Below are positions 12,701 to 14,010 of a stretch of 14,010 bases of DNA, piece after piece (the stretch's first letter is position 1; each line of letters opens with the position of its first letter). Origin of the DNA: an uncultured Planctomycetaceae bacterium (lineage in GTDB: Bacteria; Planctomycetota; Planctomycetia; Pirellulales; Pirellulaceae); assembly GCA_903921945.1 (NCBI GenBank), contig CAIXSC010000543.1, positions 1 through 14,010 of the forward strand, in the 5' to 3' direction. The position numbers were made by a program, and so were the translations under genes. Below the pieces are notes generated by a model. That model saw nothing but the letters and a program-made list of their open reading frames with translations. It ran no database searches and was not told the DNA's origin.

Positions 12701-14010
12701 CGGCCGCCGACTCGCTGCTCCGCACCTACATTAATGCCGACCACAACGCGCAAATCAGTGTCGTGATCGTGAGCCGCGACCTCGTCGAACTGCGAGCTGT
12801 CGATCAGTTGCTCATTACCGAAGGCTCGCAGTTGTCCGTATCCGCGGCGACAGGCACGCTGGACATCAAGGCGGGCCAAACGCTGTTGCCCAACGGTCTC
12901 GAGATGCGCACCGATGGCATGGTGCGGATCGAAGCGACCTACAGCGATCTGCTTGTCTCGTATCCGCAGCTTAGCGGCTACTCGCAGCCGTACGCCGGTG
13001 GCCTGGAGGCGATCGCGTTCTACGATTTCGTCGGCTTGGTCAACTTGACGGTCCGCGATTCGTTCCGGTTCGCGGCGGGACGCCATCTGCAAGGCGTTTA
13101 CAACCTCAATGTCTCGTCGGACAACGGCACGATCGCGTACGAGACAGGGGGCAACGTCACGATTAACGACGGTTCGACGCTCAAGGCCAACGGAGCGGTC
13201 ACCATCGATACCCACGGCTACGTCGACGAGCTGGGCCGCGATCGGATCGGCGACATCAGCGTCGAGGGCGCAATCCTTGGCTACACGTCGGCGAACTCGC
13301 TGAAGCAAGTCGACTTCGACGCGAATGGGTACGTGAACCTCGATGTGGATGTCAAGGCGAGCGACCTTGTCCGCTTCCATGCGACGGAAATGATCGCGGG
13401 CCTGGATCGGCACAAGGTCCAAGTCTCGGGCAGCCAGGGCGTCATTGACATCGAAGCGGGTAAGGGAAACATCGAGATCAAGCCATTCTCGGACGCCTAT
13501 GGCATCTACTCGTCGGGCACCGTTTCAATTCGCCTGCTAGGCGACAACTCGTTGCTGCTCACGCAGCCGGGCACCGGGATCTGGGGCGCGGGCGGAGTCA
13601 CATTCCGCGCGGACAAGATGGCGCTTAACGGCGTCGTGTACGCAGGCACGGCGACGGTGGCGCTGGAAGCGAACACGGGCATCGCGACGATGATCGGTCC
13701 GCAACTCAACGAGCGGGTCGATACGCTGGAGCTGTCCGCCAACGAGCTATCGCGGTTGACCTATGGCACGTTGCGGCTCGGCTCGGAGACGGCCGGCAAG
13801 TTCACGCTGGACGACGGCCTGACGATGGCGGCCGGCAAGACGCTGCATCTGCTATCGGGTGCGGAGATTGACGCGTCTAATTATCCCATTTCGGGTGCCC
13901 GCCTCGCGCTCACCGCTGGCGCCGGCATCGAACTCACCAATTCCGGCAACGCGCTAACCCTGATCGGTTTGATCGCGGGCGATTATGTGACTATCAACAA
14001 CAGCGGCGCG
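1..14010 (+). CDS. Giant secreted beta-solenoid / FHA-like repeat protein, partial at both ends
   Basis: Frame +1 is open for all 4,670 codons, and I read it line by line without meeting a stop. The product is rich in Gly, Ala, Val, Thr, Asp and Ser. It is made of short beta-strand words ending in G-D-I, A-G-G or T-A-G turns, as in filamentous-haemagglutinin-type and other right-handed beta-helix surface proteins. Only nine cysteines occur (49, 228, 237, 517, 521, 2853, 2867, 2944, 3010), which fits an extracellular fibre. Base 1 is an ATG, but residues 1-25 lack a basic n-region and a clean hydrophobic core, and no upstream DNA is visible. The true start, with a signal peptide or a two-partner secretion domain, is therefore probably further upstream. 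The stop lies beyond base 14010. The likely role is adhesion, matrix or cell-surface architecture (inference). Seeing one gene is near certain; its function is not established. Confidence 0.96.
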   Translation, partial: MESLATPNVLRFTFAGSFIAFDTLKLGISEQVIDIPKTPDGGIVFNVMCNVAVPFSSDIFELSASFRFQVNTRTAPGSDQYDQGLTRNTYRLSFEGTIKLFGLVDMHGKGLIEYRQGVGLMDVEMDFYILGTGVSAHGFFSTEGEFDLYLAGAVTVGFPPAFGGRVSGSMRVARLDDNGAEPFGNQDYRMHVAGSLGADITIFGISTGGVTLNLGYNGDTGEAYIEPCVKVLLWSKCLSFTLFRLQVPPPIFLAGNEGDTSTPPAAFAGGDLYLNVGPRGFLRGSSTQIEDEAYRIDHIDYDMENGGEIVRIQFNDRKQTYRGVQRIFAYGDDGYDLIYTDPLLAAPVYFEGGESRDYIYLNGIGDATINAGPGDDIIEVDSDNLTMYFGDGFGSDSIIHTGNYRVYDFGLSTESLAARWVDGDLNVVPSGERRKVIGKTVLPDGREGLLVPGVLDSVTGFLPAHGLTVGQRVYLTTPGQRTYTGSFLINSVTADTFDFEAVNFYPGPPPGVNIRICIQDCGGSKAKFVSSAAYHDGIETVYARLVGGYETGSTVRIEGSADAYSDNFTIQRLSPEWITFKVPYASVREQLDTIYLPDQLYLGQADDSLTVGGGESRIVNVTDREGGLDTLTIENNLDAIQAVVPDLVINRDLRVNHIGFDQVNYYDPAVNLTIHGGTASTPIAMGSVGVGVAALSLNVPVDVIARSFAVNTRDTFVINTTIDADAYDFRIFGDNQSFTIPYVLDASETIQVVVADGTLTLPAGTQFTTPTATIKAKRVVAPSNRLGLSVNTLTLLTSPQASNTLEVVNDGDLTLTNKSSIDHLIRINDQLGSIFPGLNWISSASADWKTQLSDTNANPYALAFNGFVSLTLPAVDEATGDEDTLRVLGGIRSYGGDVWLTADELDFLGGVGSIRGSQELQLQAATTAWTYRLGTSAETGGGGEVDPAQAPRMLDLSPRDVAALANGFSLVTIGSNAAGNIMRVGDLFNLTRVKATGAPRSIDASFKDATTLLSDQFVIEGDARAPQDTLTVVGNELQVLRANVHTPNNSNVDSGLTAASLVVNLVDTLQLGGWLVATNSLEVDVTDTADVFGIVTDTGSTVRVLAAGGLLDLSANKSIRIGGGVQTDGAGAVPSINAGEQLDLVAGADVAALSGNVTLTLTAGTLLSLHAGSNVRAGVAVDFSGSAPAYSVLAENSNVSLISPRELLIGGLVVASGGATVQAGEPSEDHTAFFDDLTSADSSQYLAGQSTYAVLVTGTMAILGAGRNLDIATGDDLIVYGNISMPGAGATLRLQSDTFVYVEGEIKVASSVEVYGGVKLDGTSVDGADARGTSVYFGKTGRTNTTQAGGRVVIHGAQDVEIHGAIVPGGSIDANGVTWAGDGSSIRVAAGQQLVIASALQAAGDILIEVGVPGVDDNGRPLIMTTAAGVNSAGLGASGVGGLIRVVSAGDLELGGNITAGATIRQTFNSNGKLASETYEWSNRPSRLEVVAAGRAIIGVDTVDAQGLPIKAGAYLRASQAILIEGGSHDSGQGVLVYPASEISTYRAGSTIEIVSDQDAMVLGLVVAGGDVLSRFDSNGGYVGRTIVRNAGDSTIRIEAGHQAQVAQDVWAGKSVAILGGADPVDSDDALSGRSVVVQGSSQLRVDGSGGGIDLRGASGVDILAAAYDYELLATNWLLSATGVLNRDVTLRLTVDRGTWTYSGDVLVQSASTTGNKSIVDLIVDIQAAILTTNFRVATSNEPTRTVGSTYQMNPASPDLTASSRGGRVLLGGEYAFTLAGDGSVNASDIGFAVTSTTTLVSSERYSVLADGTGATVSLGASTSPKASVRVDGRVSASGSITVSTDRDASVAAGTADFLVAASGVLKSTTGNVIATGSGGYARILGALQAPSAGSDIRVTNYANLDSGGLIEAGDEIVLQATSPGGTNPSVNLIAGGEVRSLNKGALTITGVNDVFIDISLGIDYEFSNQNLTSTNGKVSMGPNGGFRTSGFFKLEAESIDFRGRIVSTATSSSASDYTMVFKATDPAGTGVRLGGSLNVAGSVQVISPNDIVFDGMVATQSGANSGWDIAAPGNIRFGLVTAKDDGSYENRGARLGAARFVHVNAGGFIEVAAGAQIYTTGANSTMEMTAGNEITIIGTLVGGGSIGASGATTWTNSGAKISLLADKVTVGGLAPDSSGTLVSFGGVIHATGDIALMARTLGVDSQITVGSLSNIQGDPTPEARALGGAASKVTLLSDGIIEVFGTVGNRQTDSDIEMRASGKVLVDGLVDAADLLDIASMGSYSTAVGLEVTPLLLRTDANGHLIDGQGRMIDEQGRLVNADGDFVDANGNALASGAAPVFGGAPVRLGGGTLDAGNLKVFVPNQLMLDGMFGAIRSVNGSVESDLQTATIEARGDIRLGGRFQVMKSLDIRAANLTITDKAVVIARESAHLLANNVAHIGYGASDSLFVINAVSTVELTGIIQSGDDIRVNAGVNRGWPIATLLGASLQSSSMTGGSVSVIRSGILDAKGDIRVVAGTDVRLAADVVLSPNTDTVTTPVIVTVPHTYEVLTGPVQVPDGFTTVKQLTEVTTTVTEQNGVQQIKIGTQYHTLDMKLTQDGFFNGSIQREFFVQNIDYENETLPWTTYRRMPNGLVIRENLAMGQGEAIAPPPVGTTFAGLTDDQRAAVLDYLGYMPLYNFSYANAQTHQVINGNATTSAWTPEWAGNANKIITLNFPGLDLRYIRLPDGAQLDFLRAVSRGSQELTPEFVGQYRDHADVFYYQDRSGNYPDNRPDWEDLDRSERRWYVTAIPSPLPEIIDGNLRDVRAGRRQYEIYDGRVIPGDDNQDRSVSHTYEPIWRESMLPEPNLNCDNTADPGSPHGRQCDWVLADDRNPAKSDASGTWVTGYDPRTQLVMAQAGYLQDQMYLEDKELVNTRPHQWVANERFRDYVQFTYYSRDEKCSGFIGIGEDNGFGPGPFMPDADPPPAQSVPDKLVSMGWDLNEHINRWVFNAKLQEVSSFDRDDLSCGALSLLTKATRNTYAIYGHHVYFKRYEDFKDHNYHWIGKWHDITDRRMEYSWQWITRPEDVYGTQPSYATRTLTRTIETDVEVQQWRSEMVVQTQTVLTTERIEQNLGSFASAEFANESFRAGDGVTLLAGRDVSLSGLTRATNATSSVTINAERDVLLKGGAAPTGAAEGTLSAVADLRAGQTLEVRGKRYVDLQKDAILKADDNNAATKTDAIKLWAGNTLYVRSDAFGGHEIYLWSDGDVEMKAKLDSGHLIDVRAGLGPTGVGSVITDLETDLSTKGSEIIIRAGSMGGSLLLLDSNIFTAGPLSLTAPRGQISQSGGQIAADSLTATARDGIAANLDVRTVTAEVSGTGNVQFDTVGDTVLSSIKTVSGSVSVNGTGDIEARTIVTRPGRGTVELNTIDGDLVLGAVVSNGNFTADTKTGNISQISGTVVYAAKTQLLGKLGDRFTIDSDDLWLVSETPGNVAIDHPNSRLFTVHQAYILDGDFSVSTRGDMLVKDVRVRSNTGNHSVSLTAGGNLTFGLINAGDYAVTPDHALADITWEAMGLLGAPAYRRRVDVSLTAGGSIVETTPVDPSVDLIADQVTLSAGGSIGALEFAANNVTVVKSGLGGVNWTPMNDIELYSYQAGDFTVNDAALRPLTLTKVFLADGSLYVNAADELRVLDVRIDTNSGEHEVGLTAVGDVLVDKIDVGDYAATPAEAATIVARRRLASARFSSYNDVSITSGKTIRQVPVDDAMDIIANRLSLQSPGAISNINLAVNQYQSVVSTDGSIDLTDFDGVGETSVGLRIIHAAAPKGSLKFVSREGLVVQHAAAGGPDGVVQLSSLTDTVVIESAAGVPSAIESSSIVTVESPIDIVIDGAVVAPDEIRYKAAGTVTSPAAGYNYSVNRAIVFDVGGSLDVKGTLESLDRIEIVSHGGQITSSAVIRGKSGTDLPKLVIESWGNRVASGPAAGLYSFRSDANNGLYYSNRGDGHLPAARAAGALYYHVVNNVLQAVKDGIAALQLLPSASVLQDQMDEATGMLRFRSPNGQLYFRGRGAGTPYYRWQDEATGRYAFFAQDDATGQIGVFYGTNADPMLGTIYAADNTTLLSATARGKLSQFERRLTVLDPTADAATISGLTANFLSFPSGNLRFTGGSMGPVRDLFALRANGDLSADFGRTTWTATASDSVVEIVAGGQVSLDANIRANGEASIRAIGFFNADGTRVDGDIVMTGDIRGQSAADSLLRTYINADHNAQISVVIVSRDLVELRAVDQLLITEGSQLSVSAATGTLDIKAGQTLLPNGLEMRTDGMVRIEATYSDLLVSYPQLSGYSQPYAGGLEAIAFYDFVGLVNLTVRDSFRFAAGRHLQGVYNLNVSSDNGTIAYETGGNVTINDGSTLKANGAVTIDTHGYVDELGRDRIGDISVEGAILGYTSANSLKQVDFDANGYVNLDVDVKASDLVRFHATEMIAGLDRHKVQVSGSQGVIDIEAGKGNIEIKPFSDAYGIYSSGTVSIRLLGDNSLLLTQPGTGIWGAGGVTFRADKMALNGVVYAGTATVALEANTGIATMIGPQLNERVDTLELSANELSRLTYGTLRLGSETAGKFTLDDGLTMAAGKTLHLLSGAEIDASNYPISGARLALTAGAGIELTNSGNALTLIGLIAGDYVTINNSGA
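808..1053 (+). other. LYLNVGPRG lead-in module preceding RTX-like repeats (residues 270-351)
   Basis: Residues 272-284 read LYLNVGPRGFLRG. They are followed by an acidic strand pair, a YRGVQRIFAYGDDGYDLIY segment (321-339) and a short loop into Gly-Asp repeats. From memory, the order LYLNxGxR, then an E/D-x-F/Y-x-V/I-x-H segment, then Y-x-G-V-x-x-I-x-A-x-G-x-D-G-x-D is a recurrent lead-in to haemolysin-type calcium-binding repeats in giant planctomycete and cyanobacterial proteins. The match is by recollection of the pattern, not by a search. It supports placing this protein in that family of giant mosaic surface proteins. Confidence 0.5.
1054..1200 (+). repeat. Degenerate RTX (haemolysin-type Ca-binding) nonapeptide repeats (residues 352-400)
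   Basis: Three successive units of about nine residues can be laid out as GGESRDYIY, NGIGDATIN and AGPGDDIIE, followed by a fourth loose unit GDGFGSDSI (390-398). They follow the RTX consensus G-G-x-G-x-D-x-(hydrophobic)-x, in which the Asp residues and glycine carbonyls bind calcium in a parallel beta-roll. The GPGDDIIEV unit at 372-380 is close to consensus; the others have lost one or more glycines or aspartates. The array is far shorter than in RTX toxins, so it may serve as a local calcium-stabilised clamp rather than a secretion-coupled roll (inference). Confidence 0.6.
1372..1506 (+). other. HGLTVGQ small beta module (residues 458-502)
   Basis: Residues 465-500 contain HGLTVGQRVYLTTPG, a short loop with Y-T-G, then FLINSVTADTFDFE. 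The pattern is H-G-L-x-x-G-x-x-V-x-L, then G-x-F-x-I-x-x-V-x-x-x-T-F-x-F. I recall it as a small recurring beta module in phage tail proteins and giant bacterial surface proteins (consensus HGL.tGd.V, then G.f.V..v...tF.v). It is followed by a Pro-rich linker (504-511) and a close cysteine pair, C517 and C521, in RICIQDCGG. That pair could form a tight disulphide loop outside the cell. Function unknown; a structural insert is most likely. Confidence 0.4.
1621..2070 (+). repeat. Second degenerate RTX-like segment (residues 541-690)
   Basis: The segment contains ADDSLTVGGGESRIVNV (605-621) and EGGLDTLTIENN (625-636). After these come a strand HIGFDQVNYY (657-666) and NLTIHGG (671-677). From memory, the sequence G-x-D-T-L-T-(I/V)-x-(D/N), then G-(I/M)-x-x-(V/I)-x-Y, then L-x-I-x-x-G recurs between calcium-binding repeats of giant planctomycete proteins. 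It is more decayed here than the copy at 352-400, and only scattered aspartates remain in calcium-ligand spacing. It marks the change from the N-terminal mosaic into the long beta-helix. Confidence 0.35.
2752..2955 (+). other. FHA-type L-D-L-S / L-A-N-G-F / T-I-G module, copy 1 (residues 918-985)
   Basis: The order is ELQLQAATTAWTYRLG (919-934), a Gly-rich loop, MLDLSPRDVAALANGF (953-968) and LVTIGSNAAGNIMRVGD (970-986). It matches a pattern I recall from giant haemagglutinin-like proteins: L-x-L-Q-P/A-A, then x-L-G, then L-x-L-(S/T)-x-x-(D/E)-L/V-A-x-L-x-x-G-F, then x-I-T-I-G-R/S-x-x-x-x-G-x-I-x-V. The short helix-like L-S-P-R-D-V-A-A-L-A in an otherwise all-beta protein may cap or plug the solenoid. 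A second, looser copy sits near the right edge of the window. The recognition is by memory and needs a profile search. Confidence 0.5.
5056..5385 (+). other. Flagellin-hook-like insert module with V-D-I-Q-A-A-I helix (residues 1686-1795)
   Basis: The module runs VTLRLTVDRGTWTYSGDVLV (1689-1708), then KSIVDLIVDIQAAI (1717-1730), then strands to VLLGGEYAFTL (1769-1779) and ends in ASDIGFAV (1787-1794). The order strand-strand, then N-x-S-(I/L)-x-D-L-(V/I)-x-D-(I/V)-(N/Q)-A-A-(I/L) helix, then strands, then L/I-G-F resembles the small alpha/beta module repeated in many giant bacterial surface proteins and related to flagellin-hook inserts. Only one clear copy is visible here. It is one of the few predicted helices in the shaft. 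Identification is by pattern memory. Confidence 0.4.
6901..7005 (+). repeat. Five tandem D-x-x-G heptapeptides (residues 2301-2335)
   Basis: Five consecutive seven-residue units without gaps: DANGHLI, DGQGRML-type DGQGRMI, DEQGRLV, NADGDFV and DANGNAL. The consensus is (D/N)-x-(N/Q/D)-G-x-(hydrophobic)-(hydrophobic/L). The underlying codons differ between units, so the array is old or kept by selection rather than a fresh slippage product. The period of seven differs from the strand lengths of the surrounding beta-helix. The Asp/Asn/Gly spacing suggests tight turns and possible metal binding, but the EF-hand loop geometry is not complete. I do not assign a named family. Confidence 0.75.
7603..7800 (+). 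other. Thr/Val-rich segment leading into the globular insert (residues 2535-2600)
   Basis: The solenoid stops after VRLAADVVLSP (2523-2533). It gives way to a Thr/Val/Gln-rich stretch with long alternating strands: DTVTTPVIVTVPHTYEVL (2536-2553) and VKQLTEVTTTVTEQ (2566-2579). There are no Gly-Asp turns. Strands of this length suit an extended hairpin or stalk rather than a beta-helix rung. A compositionally similar segment follows the inserted domain at 3078-3118, so the two may pair as the two arms of a neck (inference). Confidence 0.45.
7801..9231 (+). other. Non-repetitive Trp- and Cys-containing globular domain of unknown function (residues 2601-3077)
   Basis: This block of about 475 residues is unlike everything around it. 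It has 15 tryptophans (against roughly a dozen in the preceding 1,840 residues), many Tyr, Arg, Asp and Pro, four cysteines (2853, 2867, 2944, 3010) and no solenoid turns. It starts near DGFFNGSIQREFFVQNIDYE (2601-2620). It includes a predicted short helix TDDQRAAVLDYLGY (2663-2676), an acidic loop YYQDRSGNYPDNRPDWEDLD (2763-2782), YEIYDGRVIPGDDN (2815-2828), and ends with HWIGKW (3045-3050) and YSWQWIT (3060-3066). I recognise no catalytic motif. It may be a ligand-binding head displayed on the shaft. Alternatives are a carbohydrate-binding or processing domain; neither is supported by a clear motif. Confidence 0.6.
9232..9354 (+). other. Thr/Val/Gln-rich segment leaving the globular insert (residues 3078-3118)
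   Basis: Residues 3080-3116 include TRTLTRTIETDVEVQQW and then VVQTQTVLTTERIEQ, an alternating Thr/hydrophobic pattern with no Gly-Asp turns. It sits exactly between the end of the Trp-rich domain and the restart of the solenoid at SFRAGDGVTLLAGRDVSLSG (3129-3148). In composition it mirrors the segment at 2535-2600. Both carry T-x-T-V-T/L-T-E words, which suggests that they run antiparallel beside each other (inference). Confidence 0.45.
10486..10635 (+). repeat. Tandem duplication, copy A (residues 3496-3545)
   Basis: Residues 3496-3545 align without gaps to 3661-3710. Shared landmarks are D-G at the start, L-V-K/L-D-V-R, N-T/S-G-x-H-x-V-x-L-T-A-x-G in the middle and G-D-Y-A-x-T-P at the end. 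By hand count 22 of 50 positions are identical. Copy starts are 165 residues (495 bases) apart. The flanking DVSLTAGGSI and DLIADQVTLSAGG words also have counterparts downstream, so the duplicated unit covers most of the 165 residues. Confidence 0.8.
10981..11130 (+). repeat. Tandem duplication, copy B (residues 3661-3710)
   Basis: This is the partner of the copy 165 residues upstream: it begins DGSLYVNAADELRVLDVRID and ends KIDVGDYAATP. After the shared G-D-Y-A-x-T-P the two copies diverge in a loop (charged AEAATIVARRR here, DHALADITWEAMG in copy A). They then converge again at DVSITSGKTIRQ and DIIANRLSLQS. The loop is therefore the variable part, and the strands are the conserved scaffold. 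Confidence 0.8.
11896..12300 (+). repeat. Aromatic, Arg/Gly-rich segment with D-E/D-A-T-G words (residues 3966-4100)
   Basis: The beta-helix pattern is replaced by closely spaced aromatic strands: GLYSFRSDANNGLYYSNRG (3966-3984), MLRFRSPNGQLYFRGRGAG (4035-4053), YYRWQ (4056-4060), RYAFFAQ (4066-4072) and GVFYG (4080-4084). D-E/D-A-T-G turns occur at 4030-4034, 4061-4065 and 4073-4077. A short probable helix, VVNNVLQAVKDGIAALQLL (4001-4019), lies inside. The repeated turn plus aromatic strand resembles ligand-binding beta repeats, but I cannot name the family. Solenoid sequence resumes by about residue 4140. Confidence 0.55.
13651..13818 (+). other. L-S-A-x-E-L / L-x-L-G module, copy 2 (residues 4551-4606)
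   Basis: Residues 4552-4560 (TVALEANTG) lead into TLELSANELSRLTYGTLRLG (4575-4594) and AGKFTLDDGLTMA (4598-4610). The order L-x-L-S-x-x-(D/E)-L-x-x-L-x-x-G-x-(hydrophobic)-x-(hydrophobic)-G, then A-G-x-(hydrophobic)-x-(hydrophobic), matches the module at 918-985. The aromatic F of the first copy is absent here and the Gly-rich loop is shorter. It lies about 3,630 residues after the first copy, and the region between shows no other equally clear copy. Confidence 0.5.

Larger units (their letters stand above)
9355..14010 (+). repeat. Second long beta-helix region (residues 3119-4670, continues past window)
   Basis: Solenoid-type sequence resumes with GDGVTLLAGRDVSLSG (3133-3148) and VTINAERDVLLKGG (3159-3172). 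It continues with few interruptions to the right edge (ALTLIGLIAGDYVTINNSGA, 4651-4670). Strand words such as LTAPRGQISQSGGQIAADSL (3320-3339), VEIVAGGQVSLDANI (4185-4199) and GTLDIKAGQTLL (4285-4296) are typical of FHA-like proteins. No cysteine occurs after 3010. The region contains a four-unit array, an aromatic segment and a second L-S-A-x-E-L module, each listed separately. The protein continues beyond base 14010. Confidence 0.75.

Overview
The window is a single reading frame. Read in frame +1, all 4,670 codons from base 1 to base 14010 are open, with no stop and no intergenic gap. It is therefore an internal or near-internal piece of one enormous gene for a secreted, repeat-built surface protein of at least 4,670 residues, probably close to half a megadalton for this part alone. 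It begins on an ATG, but the first residues do not look like a signal peptide. No ribosome site can be seen, and no stop is reached at the right edge, so both ends are treated as partial.

Layout of the protein, N to C. Residues 1-260 are a beta-rich segment of amphipathic strands. Residues 270-400 are a lead-in module (LYLNVGPRG) running into degenerate RTX-type calcium-binding nonapeptides. Residues 458-502 are a small HGLTVGQ beta module. Residues 541-690 hold a second degenerate RTX-like stretch. Residues 691-2534 are a long beta-helix of filamentous-haemagglutinin (FHA) style, with G-D-I and T-A-G turns. It carries a D-L-S/A-L-A-N-G-F module at 918-985, a flagellin-hook-like module at 1686-1795 and a five-copy heptapeptide at 2301-2335. 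Residues 2535-3118 break the solenoid with a non-repetitive Trp/Cys-containing domain of about 475 residues, bracketed by two Thr/Val-rich segments. Residues 3119-4670 are a second beta-helix stretch. It has a four-unit FHA-type array with a clear 165-residue tandem duplication, an aromatic D-E/D-A-T-G region at 3966-4100, and a second copy of the L-S-A-x-E-L module near the end.

Organism. The giant ORF, moderately high G+C (hand-counted lines run from about 53 to 70 percent) and the mixture of RTX-like, FHA-like and small beta modules recall giant surface proteins of Planctomycetota (Pirellula or Rhodopirellula type). This is an inference from memory of the family, and other marine or soil Gram-negative-type bacteria remain possible.

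Functionally the picture is a very long, mostly cysteine-free, extracellular beta-solenoid fibre with a globular head or mid-shaft domain, most likely for adhesion, matrix building or prey/surface contact. No enzyme active site was recognised. No RNA gene, mobile element, CRISPR array, promoter or terminator is supported inside the window. The many shorter open frames on both strands are shadows of this gene.
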